From: Ochrobactrum sp. RH2CCR150
GTDB lineage: Bacteria > Pseudomonadota > Alphaproteobacteria > Rhizobiales > Rhizobiaceae
Reading direction: 5' to 3'
Length of the DNA stretch: 64,000 bases
Assembly: GCA_014138095.1 (NCBI GenBank)
Contig: JACGXE010000006.1
Coordinates: 62,001-126,000 of the forward strand
Part shown: in pieces, positions 53,359-62,877 of the stretch
Position numbering within the stretch: the stretch's first letter is position 1
How the letters are laid out: each line of letters starts with the position of its first letter
The notes under the pieces: generated by a model
What the model was told of the DNA's origin: nothing
The model's input: only the letters and a program-made list of their open reading frames with translations
Database searches by the model: none
Translations under genes and position numbers: made by a program

Positions 53359-55626
53359 ATGCACACCGCAATCACTGTTTCACATCAAAGGGATCGGCGA
53401 AATTTTCTCGTCCGCTTCTGCCAGCTTCTATGGTTCGGGAACGCGATCCTGCTCCCCGTGCTGGCCGTGATCTTCGCCTTGTTTCACCCCTTGCAGGCCC
53501 GCGCGGAAACAACCGCTTTCGTGACGCCCAACGAGATGGAATCGGGCAGCCTGCTGATGCAGACTGAACAGGCCGGGCAATATGTCGAGGCCCCCCGGCT
53601 TGCCACCGATGTGGACATCACTGTCAGCGGCCCAACAGCACGGGCGCGTCTTACCCAGGCCTTTGAAAATCCAACCGACGGTTGGGTTGAGGCGCTCTAT
53701 GTGTTTCCACTGCCTGAAGATAGCGCGGTTTATTCGTTGAAAATGATCATTGGCAATCGCGTTGTCGTGGCCGACATCAAGGAAAAACAGGCCGCACGCG
53801 CCATTTACGAGCAGGCCCGCAGCGAAGGCAAAAAGGCCGCATTGGTTGAGCAGCAGCGGCCCAACGTCTTCACAAATGCGGTTGCCAATATCGGCCCGCA
53901 TGAAAAGGTCGTCGTGCAGATCGAATATCAGCAGGCCGTTCGTCTGGCCGATAACCGCTTTTCGCTGCGCGTGCCACTGGTCGTTGCGCCGCGCTACAAT
54001 CCGCAGGACAAGGCCGCCATCGACCAGCGCGCAGAACTGAATGGTGGCTGGGGACAGTCCACCACCAGCACGGCGCAGACCACCGATAACGCGCCGATCC
54101 ATACATCACTGACTGGCCCGGACAGCACACGAACCAATCCGGTTACGCTTGCAATCAAGCTGGATGCCGGTTTCCCGGTCGATGATCTGAAGAGCCTCTA
54201 TCACCCCGTCAAGATCGATAGGCTGAATGGCGAGGCGCGCCAGATCACCTTGCAGGGCGATGCCATTGCCGACCGCGACTTCGTGCTCGAATGGGGCGCT
54301 GCGGCAAGCAATACGCCAACCGTCGGTCTGTTTCGTGAGCAGGTCGGCAAGGATGACTATGTGCTTGCCTATGTCACACCGCCGGTTCTGGCTTCGTCCA
54401 AAAAGACCGGTCGCGAGATTGTCTTCGTGATCGACAATTCGGGTTCGATGGGCGGCACCTCCATGGCGCAGGCCAAAGCCAGCCTCGACTATGCCCTGTC
54501 GCGACTGGAACCGAACGACCATTTCAATGTCATCCGCTTCGATGACACTTTGACCAAGTTCTTCCCGGACAGCGTTGCCGCAACCGGCGAGAACGTCACC
54601 GCCGCGCGCAGCTTTGTCGGCCAGCTGGAAGCCTCCGGCGGCACGGAAATGCTGCCGCCGCTGCACGCCGCCCTCGATGACAGCCACCAGAGCAAGGGCT
54701 TACGCCAGATCGTGTTTCTGACCGATGGCGAAGTGAGCAACGAACAACAGCTTCTCGATACAATTGCCGCCCGGCGTGGACGCTCGCGCATCTTCATGGT
54801 TGGCATCGGTTCAGCCCCGAACAGCTATCTGATGAACCGCGCCGCCGAACTTGGTCGCGGCAGCTTCACCCATATCGGTTCGACAGCGGAAGTCGACGAA
54901 CGCATGCGCGCCCTGTTCGACAAGCTGGAAAATCCCGCCGTCACCGATATCCGGGCCACTTTCTCCGAAAAGAATGTCAGTCTCACGCCGACATTGCTGC
55001 CCGACCTTTATCGCGGCGAACCGCTTGTCATTGCTGCCCGCATGGGCAAGGCAACCGGCGAAGTGACCATCAACGGCATGATCGGCGACCATCCTTGGAC
55101 CGTGACACTGCCGCTCGATCAGGCCAGCAACGCGGAAGGCATTTCCAAGATCTGGGCGCGCCGCAAGATTGACGATGCAGAGGTTGAAGCTACGCTCGGT
55201 TCGATCAGCCAGGACGCTGCTGACGCCCGCATCCTGCGGCTGGCGCTCGATCATCATCTGGTGACGCGCCTGACCAGTCTCGTTGCTGTGGATGTAACCC
55301 CTTCTCGCGCTGCCAATATACCGCTGACCCAGGCCGATATTCCGCTGCATCTGCCTGCTGGCTGGGACTACCGCACCTTGCTCGGTATCGGCGCAACCCG
55401 TGATGCGAATGCCGGACAGTCAACCGAAAGCGAAACCGCCGAGTGGAGCAGCGTCAACCGTCAGGCCGAGCCGCAGGCTGCTCCGTCGCCGGTTTCTCCG
55501 AACCTTCCGCTGCCGCAAACGGCGACACCTGCAACCCTTCTGATGCTTCAGGGATTGCTGGCTGTGCTGGTCGGTGCACTTCTCTTCTGGTTCACGCGTC
55601 GTGAAAAGGCAGGCAGCCATGAGTAA
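53359..55626 (+). CDS. VIT/VWA-domain sortase substrate
   Basis: A 755-aa surface or periplasmic protein. A signal/anchor segment near residues 20-45 (GNAILLPVLAVIFALFHPLQARA-E) leads to a vault inter-alpha-trypsin (VIT) domain at about 60-190 (VDITVSGPTARARLTQAFENP..FPLPEDSAVYSLKM). A von Willebrand A domain follows, its metal site DNSGS at 359-363. The C-terminus carries a sorting signal: LPQTA at 718-722, then a hydrophobic span and RREK. This matches the proteobacterial sortase-target family. ATG at 53359 has AAGGGAG upstream. The next gene encodes the sortase. Confidence 0.9.
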   Translation: MHTAITVSHQRDRRNFLVRFCQLLWFGNAILLPVLAVIFALFHPLQARAETTAFVTPNEMESGSLLMQTEQAGQYVEAPRLATDVDITVSGPTARARLTQAFENPTDGWVEALYVFPLPEDSAVYSLKMIIGNRVVVADIKEKQAARAIYEQARSEGKKAALVEQQRPNVFTNAVANIGPHEKVVVQIEYQQAVRLADNRFSLRVPLVVAPRYNPQDKAAIDQRAELNGGWGQSTTSTAQTTDNAPIHTSLTGPDSTRTNPVTLAIKLDAGFPVDDLKSLYHPVKIDRLNGEARQITLQGDAIADRDFVLEWGAAASNTPTVGLFREQVGKDDYVLAYVTPPVLASSKKTGREIVFVIDNSGSMGGTSMAQAKASLDYALSRLEPNDHFNVIRFDDTLTKFFPDSVAATGENVTAARSFVGQLEASGGTEMLPPLHAALDDSHQSKGLRQIVFLTDGEVSNEQQLLDTIAARRGRSRIFMVGIGSAPNSYLMNRAAELGRGSFTHIGSTAEVDERMRALFDKLENPAVTDIRATFSEKNVSLTPTLLPDLYRGEPLVIAARMGKATGEVTINGMIGDHPWTVTLPLDQASNAEGISKIWARRKIDDAEVEATLGSISQDAADARILRLALDHHLVTRLTSLVAVDVTPSRAANIPLTQADIPLHLPAGWDYRTLLGIGATRDANAGQSTESETAEWSSVNRQAEPQAAPSPVSPNLPLPQTATPATLLMLQGLLAVLVGALLFWFTRREKAGSHE

Positions 55627-56242
55627 TCATCAGTCCATCCTCAAAGGGGGCGCGCTTGCGCGCTCCCTCTCCACACTCCTCGCCTGCCTTCTGATTGCAG
55701 GCGGTCTGGTCCTCGCCGGTCAGGGCATATGGATCCACGCCAAGGCCTTTGCCGCGCAGATCTTGCTGGAACGCGCCTTTACACAGAGTGTCGCGACCGG
55801 CGTTCCGGTCAAGCCATGGAGCTGGGCTGATACATGGCCGGTGGCGCGGATCGAAGTTCCGCGACTGGAAACTGCAACAATTGCGCTCAAGGGCGCGAGC
55901 GGTCAGGCGCTTGCTTTCGGCCCGGGACATCTCGACAATACGCCCGAGGCTGGAAATCAGGGCACCGCAGTCTATGCCGCGCATCGCGACACCCATTTCG
56001 CCTTCCTGAAAAATGTCGAGCCGAACGACCTGATCCGCATCACGCGCCGCGACGGAAAGGTTGTCACCTATCATACGACCCATATGGCCGTAGCCCGCTG
56101 GGACGAAGCGCCGATCGACCCGCAGGCGACGGGAAAGCATCTCGTACTGGCGACCTGCTACCCGTTCGACGCAGTCACACCCGGACCGCTTCGCTATTTG
56201 GTCTATGCCGATCAGGTCGCCGATCTGGCAGAAAGCGAATGA
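55619..56242 (+). CDS. Class GN proteobacterial sortase
   Basis: A 207-aa sortase with one N-terminal membrane helix (residues 17-37) and the catalytic set His122 (YAAHRDTHF), Cys180 (LATCYPF) and Arg192 (GPLRYLVYA). It would cleave the LPQTA signal of the neighbouring VIT/VWA protein and attach it to an unknown acceptor. Start at 55619 overlaps the substrate stop by eight bases, so the pair is translationally coupled. The sequence type corresponds to the sortases found in marine and other Gram-negative proteobacteria rather than to Gram-positive SrtA. Confidence 0.9.
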   Translation: MSNHQSILKGGALARSLSTLLACLLIAGGLVLAGQGIWIHAKAFAAQILLERAFTQSVATGVPVKPWSWADTWPVARIEVPRLETATIALKGASGQALAFGPGHLDNTPEAGNQGTAVYAAHRDTHFAFLKNVEPNDLIRITRRDGKVVTYHTTHMAVARWDEAPIDPQATGKHLVLATCYPFDAVTPGPLRYLVYADQVADLAESE

Positions 56243-56252
56243 GCGGGCAGGT

Positions 56253-56669
56253 TCAGGCGGGGCCAAGCATGATGTTGGTCTCGCTTTTGCTGACGCCCTG
56301 AAGCGAACGTATCGTCGAGATCACCTCGTTGAGTTCCGACATCGTCGCCACTTCCAGTTCGGCAATCACATCCCACATGCCATTGGTGTTGAACACACCT
56401 GTCAGACCCGGCACACGCTTGATCGCACTGATCGTCGATTTGAGCGATGAGCCTGACATCTCGATCAGCATGAAAGCCCTGATCTGGTCCTTGCCGATAT
56501 CGTCGCGCACGCGGACCGTGAAACCCTTGATGTCGCCATTGGCCACCATGCGGTCGAGACGCTTCTGGGCCGTTGCACGCGCCACCCCAAGAAGCTCCGC
56601 CAGCTGAGGCACCGATGCGCGGCCATTGATACGCAATTCCGTGATCAATCTCTTGTCGAGTTCGTCCAT
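56253..56669 (-). CDS. Lrp/AsnC-family regulator
   Basis: A 138-aa Lrp-type feast/famine regulator. The helix-turn-helix is at residues 3-50 (LDKRLITELRINGRASVPQLAELLGVARATAQKRLDRM), and the effector-binding RAM domain follows (VRDDIGKDQIRAFMLIEMSGSSLKSTISAIKRVPG), ending near residue 130. Divergent from the ABC-rocB-cyclodeaminase operon across an AT-rich 275-base gap, and probably controls it with arginine or ornithine as a signal. Confidence 0.9.
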   Translation of the reverse strand: MDELDKRLITELRINGRASVPQLAELLGVARATAQKRLDRMVANGDIKGFTVRVRDDIGKDQIRAFMLIEMSGSSLKSTISAIKRVPGLTGVFNTNGMWDVIAELEVATMSELNEVISTIRSLQGVSKSETNIMLGPA

Positions 56670-56945
56670 GTTCCCTCTTTCTTTTTAGTAAGTACGACTA
56701 CCTATATCGGCAGTAATTTATAAAAATAATCACTTTATGTTCTTTTTTGTCAATCTGATTGCAGATATTGATTTTCGCCGAGGGGATTGCCCAGGTGGTT
56801 TCCAGACGTCGAACGCGATGGAAACACACGGACAATCCCGGGCCAAATTTTGCTTGGACCGGTCACAAGGTCACGAAAACAAGCGCATGCAAACGGCGAT
56901 TTCACGGCCCCGATATCCGGGGCTATCACTGGGGAACTGACCTAC
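56670..56945. promoter_or_regulatory. Shared control region of the Lrp gene and the ABC operon
   Basis: A divergent spacer with no supported gene. The part 56690-56770 is AT-rich, which suits Lrp-type sites, but no clear consensus is readable. A hairpin (GCCCCG-atatc-CGGGGC, 56907-56923) lies about 22 bases ahead of the binding-protein ATG. Specific promoters were not chosen. Confidence 0.4.
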
Positions 56946-57719
56946 ATGAATACCGCGAAATTTCTCTCGACAGCGCTTCTGGCGCTCGGCCTCAGCTTTT
57001 CCATGACCGCGGCGAAGGCCGACGATCTGGATAAGATCCAGAAGGCCGGCAAGATGACCATTGCCCTGTCCGGCGTTTTCCCTCCCTTCAGCTTTGTGGA
57101 TGAATCCAACAAGGTCGTCGGCTTCGACGTCGATGTCGGCTCTGAAATCGCGCACCGCCTGAAGGTCGAGCCGGAAATCGTCACCACCGCATGGGATGGC
57201 ATCATCGCCGGTCTGGTCACCGGCCGCTACGACACCATCGTCGGCTCGATGGGCATCACCGAAGAACGCAAGAAGGCCATTGCCTTTGTCGGCCCTTACT
57301 ACCGTTCGGGTCTGGCGCTGTTCGTCCGCAAGGACGACGCTGCCACCTCGCTCAAGGAATTTGAAGGCAAGACCATCGGCGTGACGCTTGGCGAAACGTC
57401 TGAAAAGTGGGTCCGCGAGCAAGGCAAATACGACGTGCGCACCTATAAGGGCCTGCCGGAAATGCTGCTTGACCTCGGTTCGGGCCGTATCGATGCAGTT
57501 GTCGCCGACGACGTGCCGGTTCTGGTTGCCATTTCCAAGAGCAACGCGCCGATCAAGCAGGTCAAGGATGACCAGCTGCCGCGCTACGACATCGGCATTG
57601 CGGTGCGCAAGAACAATCCGGAACTTGCCGCTGCCATGCAGAAGGCTCTGGACGACATGATGGCAGACGGCACCTACAAGACTATCTCCGAAAAGTGGAT
57701 CGGCGCGGATATCCGCTAA
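56946..57719 (+). CDS. Basic amino-acid-type ABC binding protein
   Basis: A 257-aa family-3 binding protein. The signal MNTAKFLSTALLALGLSFSM ends at AKA-D. The family signature is KAGKMTIALSGVFPPFSFVDESNKVVGFDVDVGSEIAHRL, followed by GLVTGRYDTIVGSMGITEERKKAIAF. The operon context (RocB, ornithine cyclodeaminase) points to arginine, ornithine or a derivative. ATG at 56946 is chosen because the signal peptide begins there. Confidence 0.9.
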   Translation: MNTAKFLSTALLALGLSFSMTAAKADDLDKIQKAGKMTIALSGVFPPFSFVDESNKVVGFDVDVGSEIAHRLKVEPEIVTTAWDGIIAGLVTGRYDTIVGSMGITEERKKAIAFVGPYYRSGLALFVRKDDAATSLKEFEGKTIGVTLGETSEKWVREQGKYDVRTYKGLPEMLLDLGSGRIDAVVADDVPVLVAISKSNAPIKQVKDDQLPRYDIGIAVRKNNPELAAAMQKALDDMMADGTYKTISEKWIGADIR

Positions 57720-57731
57720 TCTCCCTCTCTA

Positions 57732-57762
57732 GAAGATGGGTTGTTACACACAACCCATCTTC
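57732..57762 (+). other. Intercistronic hairpin after the binding-protein gene
   Basis: A perfect 13-bp stem (GAAGATGGGTTGT / ACAACCCATCTTC) with a five-base loop and no T-run, 12 bases past the binding-protein stop. Such hairpins often protect binding-protein mRNA and lower read-through into the permeases. Confidence 0.72.
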
Positions 57763-57897
57763 GAATTTGATCCCCGATAACGCCTTGGTACTGCCCGCTT
57801 CTTGACCGCCGACAGACGGCTCGATCAAGCGTCACGGCTCCTCTGGCCATTCCGTGGACCACGTCCATGAGCACCGATGGGGAAGAAAGGTTGAAGG

Positions 57898-58560
57898 ATG
57901 GATATCGCACTTATCGAGCGGATTTTTCCCTTCATTGTTCAGTCTGCCTGGGTCACCGTCCAGCTGACCGTCGTATCGCTTTTGATCGGTCTGGTCGTCG
58001 CAACCGTTCTGGTCATTGCCCGCTTTTCGCGCTTCAAGCCGTTCCGCTGGTTCGCCACGGGCTATGTCAGCATCATGCGTGGCACGCCGCTTTTGGTGCA
58101 GCTTTTTCTGGTCTTCTTCGGCGGCCCGCAATTCGGTCTGGAATTCAGCCCGTTCATGGCCGGTGTGATCACCATGGGCTTCAACATCGGAGCCTATATG
58201 TCGGAAGGCATACGCGGTGCCATTCTGGCCGTGGACAAGGGCCAGAACGAAGCTGCCCGCAGCATTGGCTTCGGACGTTTCAACACGATGCGGCTTTTCA
58301 TTCTGCCGCAGGCAGCACCCTTGATGATCCGTTCGCTCGGCGTCAACACGATCATCCTGACCAAGAGCACCGCGCTTGTCTCGACAATCGGGGTGGTTGA
58401 ACTGACCTATTCCGCACAGCGTTTCGTAACGTCGACATACAAGCCCTTTGAAGTCTTCACGATCGCCGGCATCGCCTACATCGTCATCATAGCGATCATT
58501 TCGATGATGGTTCGCGGCATTGAAACCTTCTTCAACGCTGACAGGAGGGCCGAAGCATGA
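57898..58560 (+). CDS. Basic amino-acid-type ABC permease 1
   Basis: A 220-aa HisQ/HisM-type permease with about five membrane helices and the EAA loop AILAVDKGQNEAARSIGFGRFNTMRLFILPQAAPL. AAGGTTGAAGG lies upstream of the ATG. Its stop overlaps the second permease's start by four bases (ATGA). Confidence 0.9.
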   Translation: MDIALIERIFPFIVQSAWVTVQLTVVSLLIGLVVATVLVIARFSRFKPFRWFATGYVSIMRGTPLLVQLFLVFFGGPQFGLEFSPFMAGVITMGFNIGAYMSEGIRGAILAVDKGQNEAARSIGFGRFNTMRLFILPQAAPLMIRSLGVNTIILTKSTALVSTIGVVELTYSAQRFVTSTYKPFEVFTIAGIAYIVIIAIISMMVRGIETFFNADRRAEA

Positions 58561-59213
58561 GCCTCGATTTCACGGTCGTTCCTTCCTATCTGGAGCTGCT
58601 CTTCATCGGTCTGCTCTGGACGGTGCTGATCACGATCCTCGCCGGTGTCATCAGCGTGGTGCTGGGCGTCGTCATCGCTCTGGTGACGCTGCATGCGCCC
58701 AAGATCGTCAGCTTGCCGGTGCGCGGCATCGTGTTCCTGTTCATGGGAACGCCGCTGCTGCTCCAGCTCTATCTTCTCTATTACGGCCTATCGCAGATCG
58801 GCATCATGGTTCCGGCCTTCTGGACCGGCGTCTTCGGCCTTGGCATGCATTATGCCGCCTATAATGCCGATATTTTTCGCGCTTCCCTTCAGGCCGTGGA
58901 CAATGGCCAGATGGAAGCAGCCCGTTCGCTGGGTTTCAGCCGGGGCATGTCGCTGCGCTATTTCATCATTCCGCAGGCGATCCTGACCGCGCTGCCGCAG
59001 GTGGGCAATAACAGCATCATCCTGCTCAAGGATACTGCTGTGCTCTCCGTCCTCGGCATCACGGAACTGGTTTTGAATGCGCAGCGCGCCATCAGCGAAA
59101 CCTACCGTCCATTCGAATTCTATTTCGTCGCCGCCGTGCTCTATTACGCCGTCAATCTTCTGATGGAGTGGGCATTGAGCAAAGCGGCCAAGAAAGCGGA
59201 AGCTATCCGATGA
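58557..59213 (+). CDS. Basic amino-acid-type ABC permease 2
   Basis: A 218-aa permease, partner of the previous one. It has the EAA loop [34 protein letters not shown], and the start is [24 protein letters not shown]. It overlaps both neighbours by four bases, so the permease and ATPase genes are tightly coupled. Confidence 0.9.
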   Translation: MSLDFTVVPSYLELLFIGLLWTVLITILAGVISVVLGVVIALVTLHAPKIVSLPVRGIVFLFMGTPLLLQLYLLYYGLSQIGIMVPAFWTGVFGLGMHYAAYNADIFRASLQAVDNGQMEAARSLGFSRGMSLRYFIIPQAILTALPQVGNNSIILLKDTAVLSVLGITELVLNAQRAISETYRPFEFYFVAAVLYYAVNLLMEWALSKAAKKAEAIR

Positions 59214-59974
59214 ACACACAGACACCCATGATCGAATTGCGCCAGATCAGGAAATCCTATGGCGACCATGAAGTTCTCAAGGGCATCGACCTGACCGTTG
59301 CGCGCGGCAAGATCGTATCCATCATCGGCCCCAGCGGGTCGGGAAAAAGCACGCTTCTGCGCTCGATCAACATGCTGGAAGAAACCTCGGGCGGAGAAAT
59401 CTGGCTCGATGGCAATCAGGTCAACAAGCCGCTCAAGGGCCATGCCTTCGAAAAGCATATCAACCATATCCGTCAGGAAATGGGGATGGTTTTCCAGCAG
59501 TTTAACCTGTTTCCGCATCTGACCGTGCTGCAAAATATCATGATCGGACCAATGCGGCTCAAGCATCTGCCGCGCGCCGAAGCGCTGGACCGCGCCAACG
59601 CGCTGCTGGCAAAGGTCGGGCTTGTTGACAAGGGCGACGCCTATCCGGCCCGCCTGTCGGGCGGCCAGAAACAGCGCGTGGCGATTGCGCGCGCCCTCGC
59701 CATGCAGCCGAAAGTCATGCTCTTCGATGAGGCCACATCGGCGCTCGATCCGGAGCTGGTTGAAGAAGTCAATCAGGTGATGAAGCAGCTCGCCAGCGAG
59801 CACATGACCATGCTGATCGTGACCCATGAAATGCGCTTTGCCGCTGAAGTATCCGACCATGTGATGTTCATGGATGGCGGCGTGGTAGTCGAACAGGGAT
59901 CGCCCGACCAGATGCTGTCCAATCCGAAAGAGGAACGGACCCGCGCTTTCCTGCGAAAGCATCTTTCGCACTAG
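59210..59974 (+). CDS. Basic amino-acid-type ABC ATPase
   Basis: A 254-aa ATPase of the HisP/GlnQ type with Walker [11 protein letters not shown]-loop [19 protein letters not shown], signature [15 protein letters not shown], Walker [15 protein letters not shown] and the H-loop in VTHEMRFA. It starts at 59210 (ATGA overlap). Its TAG stop lies inside the left arm of the palindromic repeat at 59971-60053. Confidence 0.92.
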   Translation: MNTQTPMIELRQIRKSYGDHEVLKGIDLTVARGKIVSIIGPSGSGKSTLLRSINMLEETSGGEIWLDGNQVNKPLKGHAFEKHINHIRQEMGMVFQQFNLFPHLTVLQNIMIGPMRLKHLPRAEALDRANALLAKVGLVDKGDAYPARLSGGQKQRVAIARALAMQPKVMLFDEATSALDPELVEEVNQVMKQLASEHMTMLIVTHEMRFAAEVSDHVMFMDGGVVVEQGSPDQMLSNPKEERTRAFLRKHLSH

Positions 59975-60053
59975 AGCGCACAGCGCTCCTGAATTTTGTT
60001 TTGAAGCGCATTCTTTTCCGAAAACAGTTTAGACTTTTCGGGATGCGCTCTAG
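59971..60053. repeat. Palindromic intergenic repeat element
   Basis: An 83-base element with perfect 10-bp terminal inverted repeats (CTAGAGCGCA at 59971-59980 and TGCGCTCTAG at 60044-60053) and an interior containing TTTTCCGAAAA. This style of GAGCGCA...TTTTCGGGATGCGCTC palindrome is well known as a dispersed element in Brucella/Ochrobactrum genomes. It lies within an operon, between the ATPase and rocB-like genes, and supplies the ATPase stop codon. A related partial copy lies at 1-37. Confidence 0.85.
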
Positions 60054-60071
60054 TCCACGGAGACGAGATCA

Positions 60072-61781
60072 ATGACTGCGAATGGTTCAAACGGCCTGCA
60101 AGGCGCCGTAACGACGGCGCATAACCAAATCGATGCGAAACATGTCGAAGAGCTGGCTCTTCGCATGGTCAGCTGGCGCAGCGAAACCGGCACGCCCGGC
60201 GAAGCGGAATTCTCCGGCCGTTTTGTCGAACTGCTGAAGGAAATACCCTATTTCCAGCAGAACCCGGCAAATATCCGCACGGTTGCCAGCCATGGCGATC
60301 CGCTGACCCACAATGTGGTGGCGCTCGTTCGCGGCAAGGGTCGTGAGACGGTGGTGCTTGCCGGTCACTTCGACACGGTCGCGACCGACAATTATCACGA
60401 GTTGAAATCGCTCTCCTGCGATAGCGTTAATCTGAAAGAGGCGCTGATCAAGGACCTTGGCAAGCGCTCACGCTCGCAGCAGGAAGAGCGCGCGCTGGAA
60501 GACCTCCTCAGCGGTGACTTCCTCCCGGGTCGTGGCCTGCTCGATATGAAGAGCGGCATCGCCGCCGGCATTGCCTGCCTTGAACGATTTGCAGCTGATC
60601 CCGACCGCAGCGGCAATCTGGTCCTGATCGTCACACCGGACGAAGAGCGCGAAAGCCGCGGCATGCGGTCCATGCGCAATGCGCTGCCGGACATTGCCCA
60701 CGACTTCGATCTCGATATTTCGGCTGCCATCAATCTCGACGTGACCTCCGATCAGGGCGACGGCAGCGAAGGCCGCGCCGTCTATGCTGGCACCATCGGC
60801 AAGCTTCTGCCTTTTGCACTCGTCATCGGTTGCAGCTCCCATGCCAGCTACCCTTATGAAGGCGTCAGTGCACAGGCGATGGCCGCAGGCATTCTCACCC
60901 GCTTTGAAGGCAACGCCGATCTTGCCGACCGCGACGAAAAGGACATTTCTCCACCGCCCATCTGCCTTGAGGCAAAGGACCTGCGCGACGGCTATGAAGT
61001 GACGACGCCGGAACGCTTCTGGATCGCGCTCAACTGGCTCTATCACGGCATGACTGCCGAAGAACTGTTCAAGCGCTTTCAGGACGAAGTGCGCACCGGC
61101 GCGGTCGATGCAGTTGCACGCTTCGCCGCACAGGCCGAAGCCTATGGCAAGCTGGTCGGCAAGCGCGCCGGAGCGACCCCGCCTGAACCGAAGCTGGTCA
61201 CCTTCACGCAGCTGCGCGCCATGGCGGCAGACATTGCAGGCGACGACTTCGAACGCCTCTATGATGAGCAGGAACAAGGCCTTTCCGGCATCGACAATCC
61301 GCTGGCCGTCAGCCGCCAGCTGACCGAATGGCTGGTGGGCGTGGCCCACCTCGCCGGACCGGCGATTGTTGTCGGCTTTGCCGGACTGCACTATCCTGCA
61401 AGCCATCTCGACGATACGAAAACCAACGACCGCCTGTTTCAGCAAGCCATTGACGAGACCATCAAGGTCTTTGCCGCTTTCCCCGATCAGAGCCTTGTCT
61501 GGAAGCCGCATTTCCAGGGCATTTCCGATATGAGCTTTCTCGGTCAGGCAACGCTTGGACAGGATATCGTATCGCAGAACACGCCCGTGTCGCGCCTCGT
61601 CGATCATCCAGCCGCCAATGCGCTGCGGTTCCCTGTGGTCAATATCGGCCCATGGGGTCGCGAGTTCCACCAGAAGCTTGAGCGTGTCCACGCGCCCTAC
61701 GCCTTCGAGGTTCTGCCGCAGATCGTTTCGATGATCGCTGAAAAATTCCTCGCGGCGAAGACCGGAAACGGCGCCCGCTGA
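60072..61781 (+). CDS. RocB-type M20 family hydrolase
   Basis: A 569-aa metal-dependent M20 peptidase-family protein with the long length and layout of RocB, the arginine-utilisation protein of unknown exact reaction. Metal ligands are in LAGHFDTVATDNYHEL, GRGLLDMKSGIAAG and TPDEERESRG, and the C-terminal half carries a RocB-specific region (LVWKPHFQGISDMSFLGQ). GGAGACGAG lies upstream of the ATG. Lying between an amino-acid ABC importer and ornithine cyclodeaminase supports a role in arginine-family catabolism. Confidence 0.85.
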   Translation: MTANGSNGLQGAVTTAHNQIDAKHVEELALRMVSWRSETGTPGEAEFSGRFVELLKEIPYFQQNPANIRTVASHGDPLTHNVVALVRGKGRETVVLAGHFDTVATDNYHELKSLSCDSVNLKEALIKDLGKRSRSQQEERALEDLLSGDFLPGRGLLDMKSGIAAGIACLERFAADPDRSGNLVLIVTPDEERESRGMRSMRNALPDIAHDFDLDISAAINLDVTSDQGDGSEGRAVYAGTIGKLLPFALVIGCSSHASYPYEGVSAQAMAAGILTRFEGNADLADRDEKDISPPPICLEAKDLRDGYEVTTPERFWIALNWLYHGMTAEELFKRFQDEVRTGAVDAVARFAAQAEAYGKLVGKRAGATPPEPKLVTFTQLRAMAADIAGDDFERLYDEQEQGLSGIDNPLAVSRQLTEWLVGVAHLAGPAIVVGFAGLHYPASHLDDTKTNDRLFQQAIDETIKVFAAFPDQSLVWKPHFQGISDMSFLGQATLGQDIVSQNTPVSRLVDHPAANALRFPVVNIGPWGREFHQKLERVHAPYAFEVLPQIVSMIAEKFLAAKTGNGAR

Positions 61782-61818
61782 TCGGGCGCTCGCGCCCTGT
61801 GCAAAAAGGTTCATTCAA

Positions 61819-62877
61819 ATGACCAATGATAAACTGAATATCGTCCCCTTCGTCAGCGTCGATCACATGATGAAGCTGGTTCTGACGGTGGGGGTCGAAA
61901 CCTTCCTCAAGGAACTGGCCGTAGTTGTCGAAGAAGACTTTCGCCGCTGGGAACAGTTCGACAAGACGCCGCGCGTCGCCTCCCATTCCAAGGAGGGCGT
62001 TATCGAACTGATGCCGACCAGCGACGGCACGCTCTATGGCTTCAAATATGTGAATGGGCATCCGAAGAACACCCGCGCGGGGCGTCAGACCGTGACCGCC
62101 TTTGGCGTTCTCTCCGATGTGGACAGCGGCTATCCGCTGCTCCTGACCGAGATGACCATTCTCACCGCCTTGCGCACCGCCGCCACCTCGGCGGTAGCCG
62201 CAAAGCATCTGGCGCGCCCGGATTCCAAAACGCTGACGATCATCGGCAATGGCGCGCAGAGCGAGTTTCAGGCGCTGGCCTTCAAGGCGCTGCTTGGCAT
62301 CGACAATCTCCGCCTGTTCGACATCGACCGCTCGGCAAGCGAACGTTGCGCCGCCAATCTGGCCGACAAGGGCTTTGCGGTCACGATCTGCGGTTCGTCG
62401 CAGGAAGCCGTCGAGGGTGCGGATATCATCACGACCGTCACCGCCGACAAGCAATATGCCACCATTTTGAGCGACAACATGGTTGGCCCCGGCGTTCACA
62501 TCAATGCCGTTGGCGGCGATTGCCCCGGCAAGACCGAGCTGAACAAGGAAATTCTCCTGCGCTCGGATATTTTTGTCGAATACCCGCCGCAGACCCGCAT
62601 CGAAGGCGAAATCCAGCAATTGCCGGAAGATTATCCGGTCCAGGAATTGTGGGAAGTGATCACCGGTAAACTGCCGGGTAGAACATCGGATCGCGCGATC
62701 ACGCTGTTTGACAGCGTGGGTTTTGCCACTGAAGACTTTTCCGCCCTGCGCTATGTCCGCAGCAAGCTGGAAGAAACCGGTCTCTATGCTGAACTGGACA
62801 TGCTTGCGGACCCCGATGAACCGCGCGATCTCTATGGCATGCTGCTGCGATGCGAGCAGGCATTGGAAGCCGCATAA
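61819..62877 (+). CDS. Ornithine cyclodeaminase
   Basis: A 352-aa member of the ornithine cyclodeaminase/mu-crystallin family, converting ornithine to proline with release of ammonia, using bound NAD. The NAD region is TLTIIGNGAQSEFQALAFKALLG near residue 140, and the family blocks GRQTVTAFGVLSDVDSGYPLLLTEMTILTALRTAATSAVAAKHLARP and VGGDCPGKTELNKEIL are present. The length and C-terminal ITLFDSVGFATEDFSALRYVR match the long alphaproteobacterial type. It ends the operon. Confidence 0.92.
   Translation: MTNDKLNIVPFVSVDHMMKLVLTVGVETFLKELAVVVEEDFRRWEQFDKTPRVASHSKEGVIELMPTSDGTLYGFKYVNGHPKNTRAGRQTVTAFGVLSDVDSGYPLLLTEMTILTALRTAATSAVAAKHLARPDSKTLTIIGNGAQSEFQALAFKALLGIDNLRLFDIDRSASERCAANLADKGFAVTICGSSQEAVEGADIITTVTADKQYATILSDNMVGPGVHINAVGGDCPGKTELNKEILLRSDIFVEYPPQTRIEGEIQQLPEDYPVQELWEVITGKLPGRTSDRAITLFDSVGFATEDFSALRYVRSKLEETGLYAELDMLADPDEPRDLYGMLLRCEQALEAA

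Noticed and set aside
60468-61814. 448-codon open frame antisense to the rocB-like gene
   Set aside because: No motif, and the plus strand has intact M20 metal-ligand motifs in an operon.
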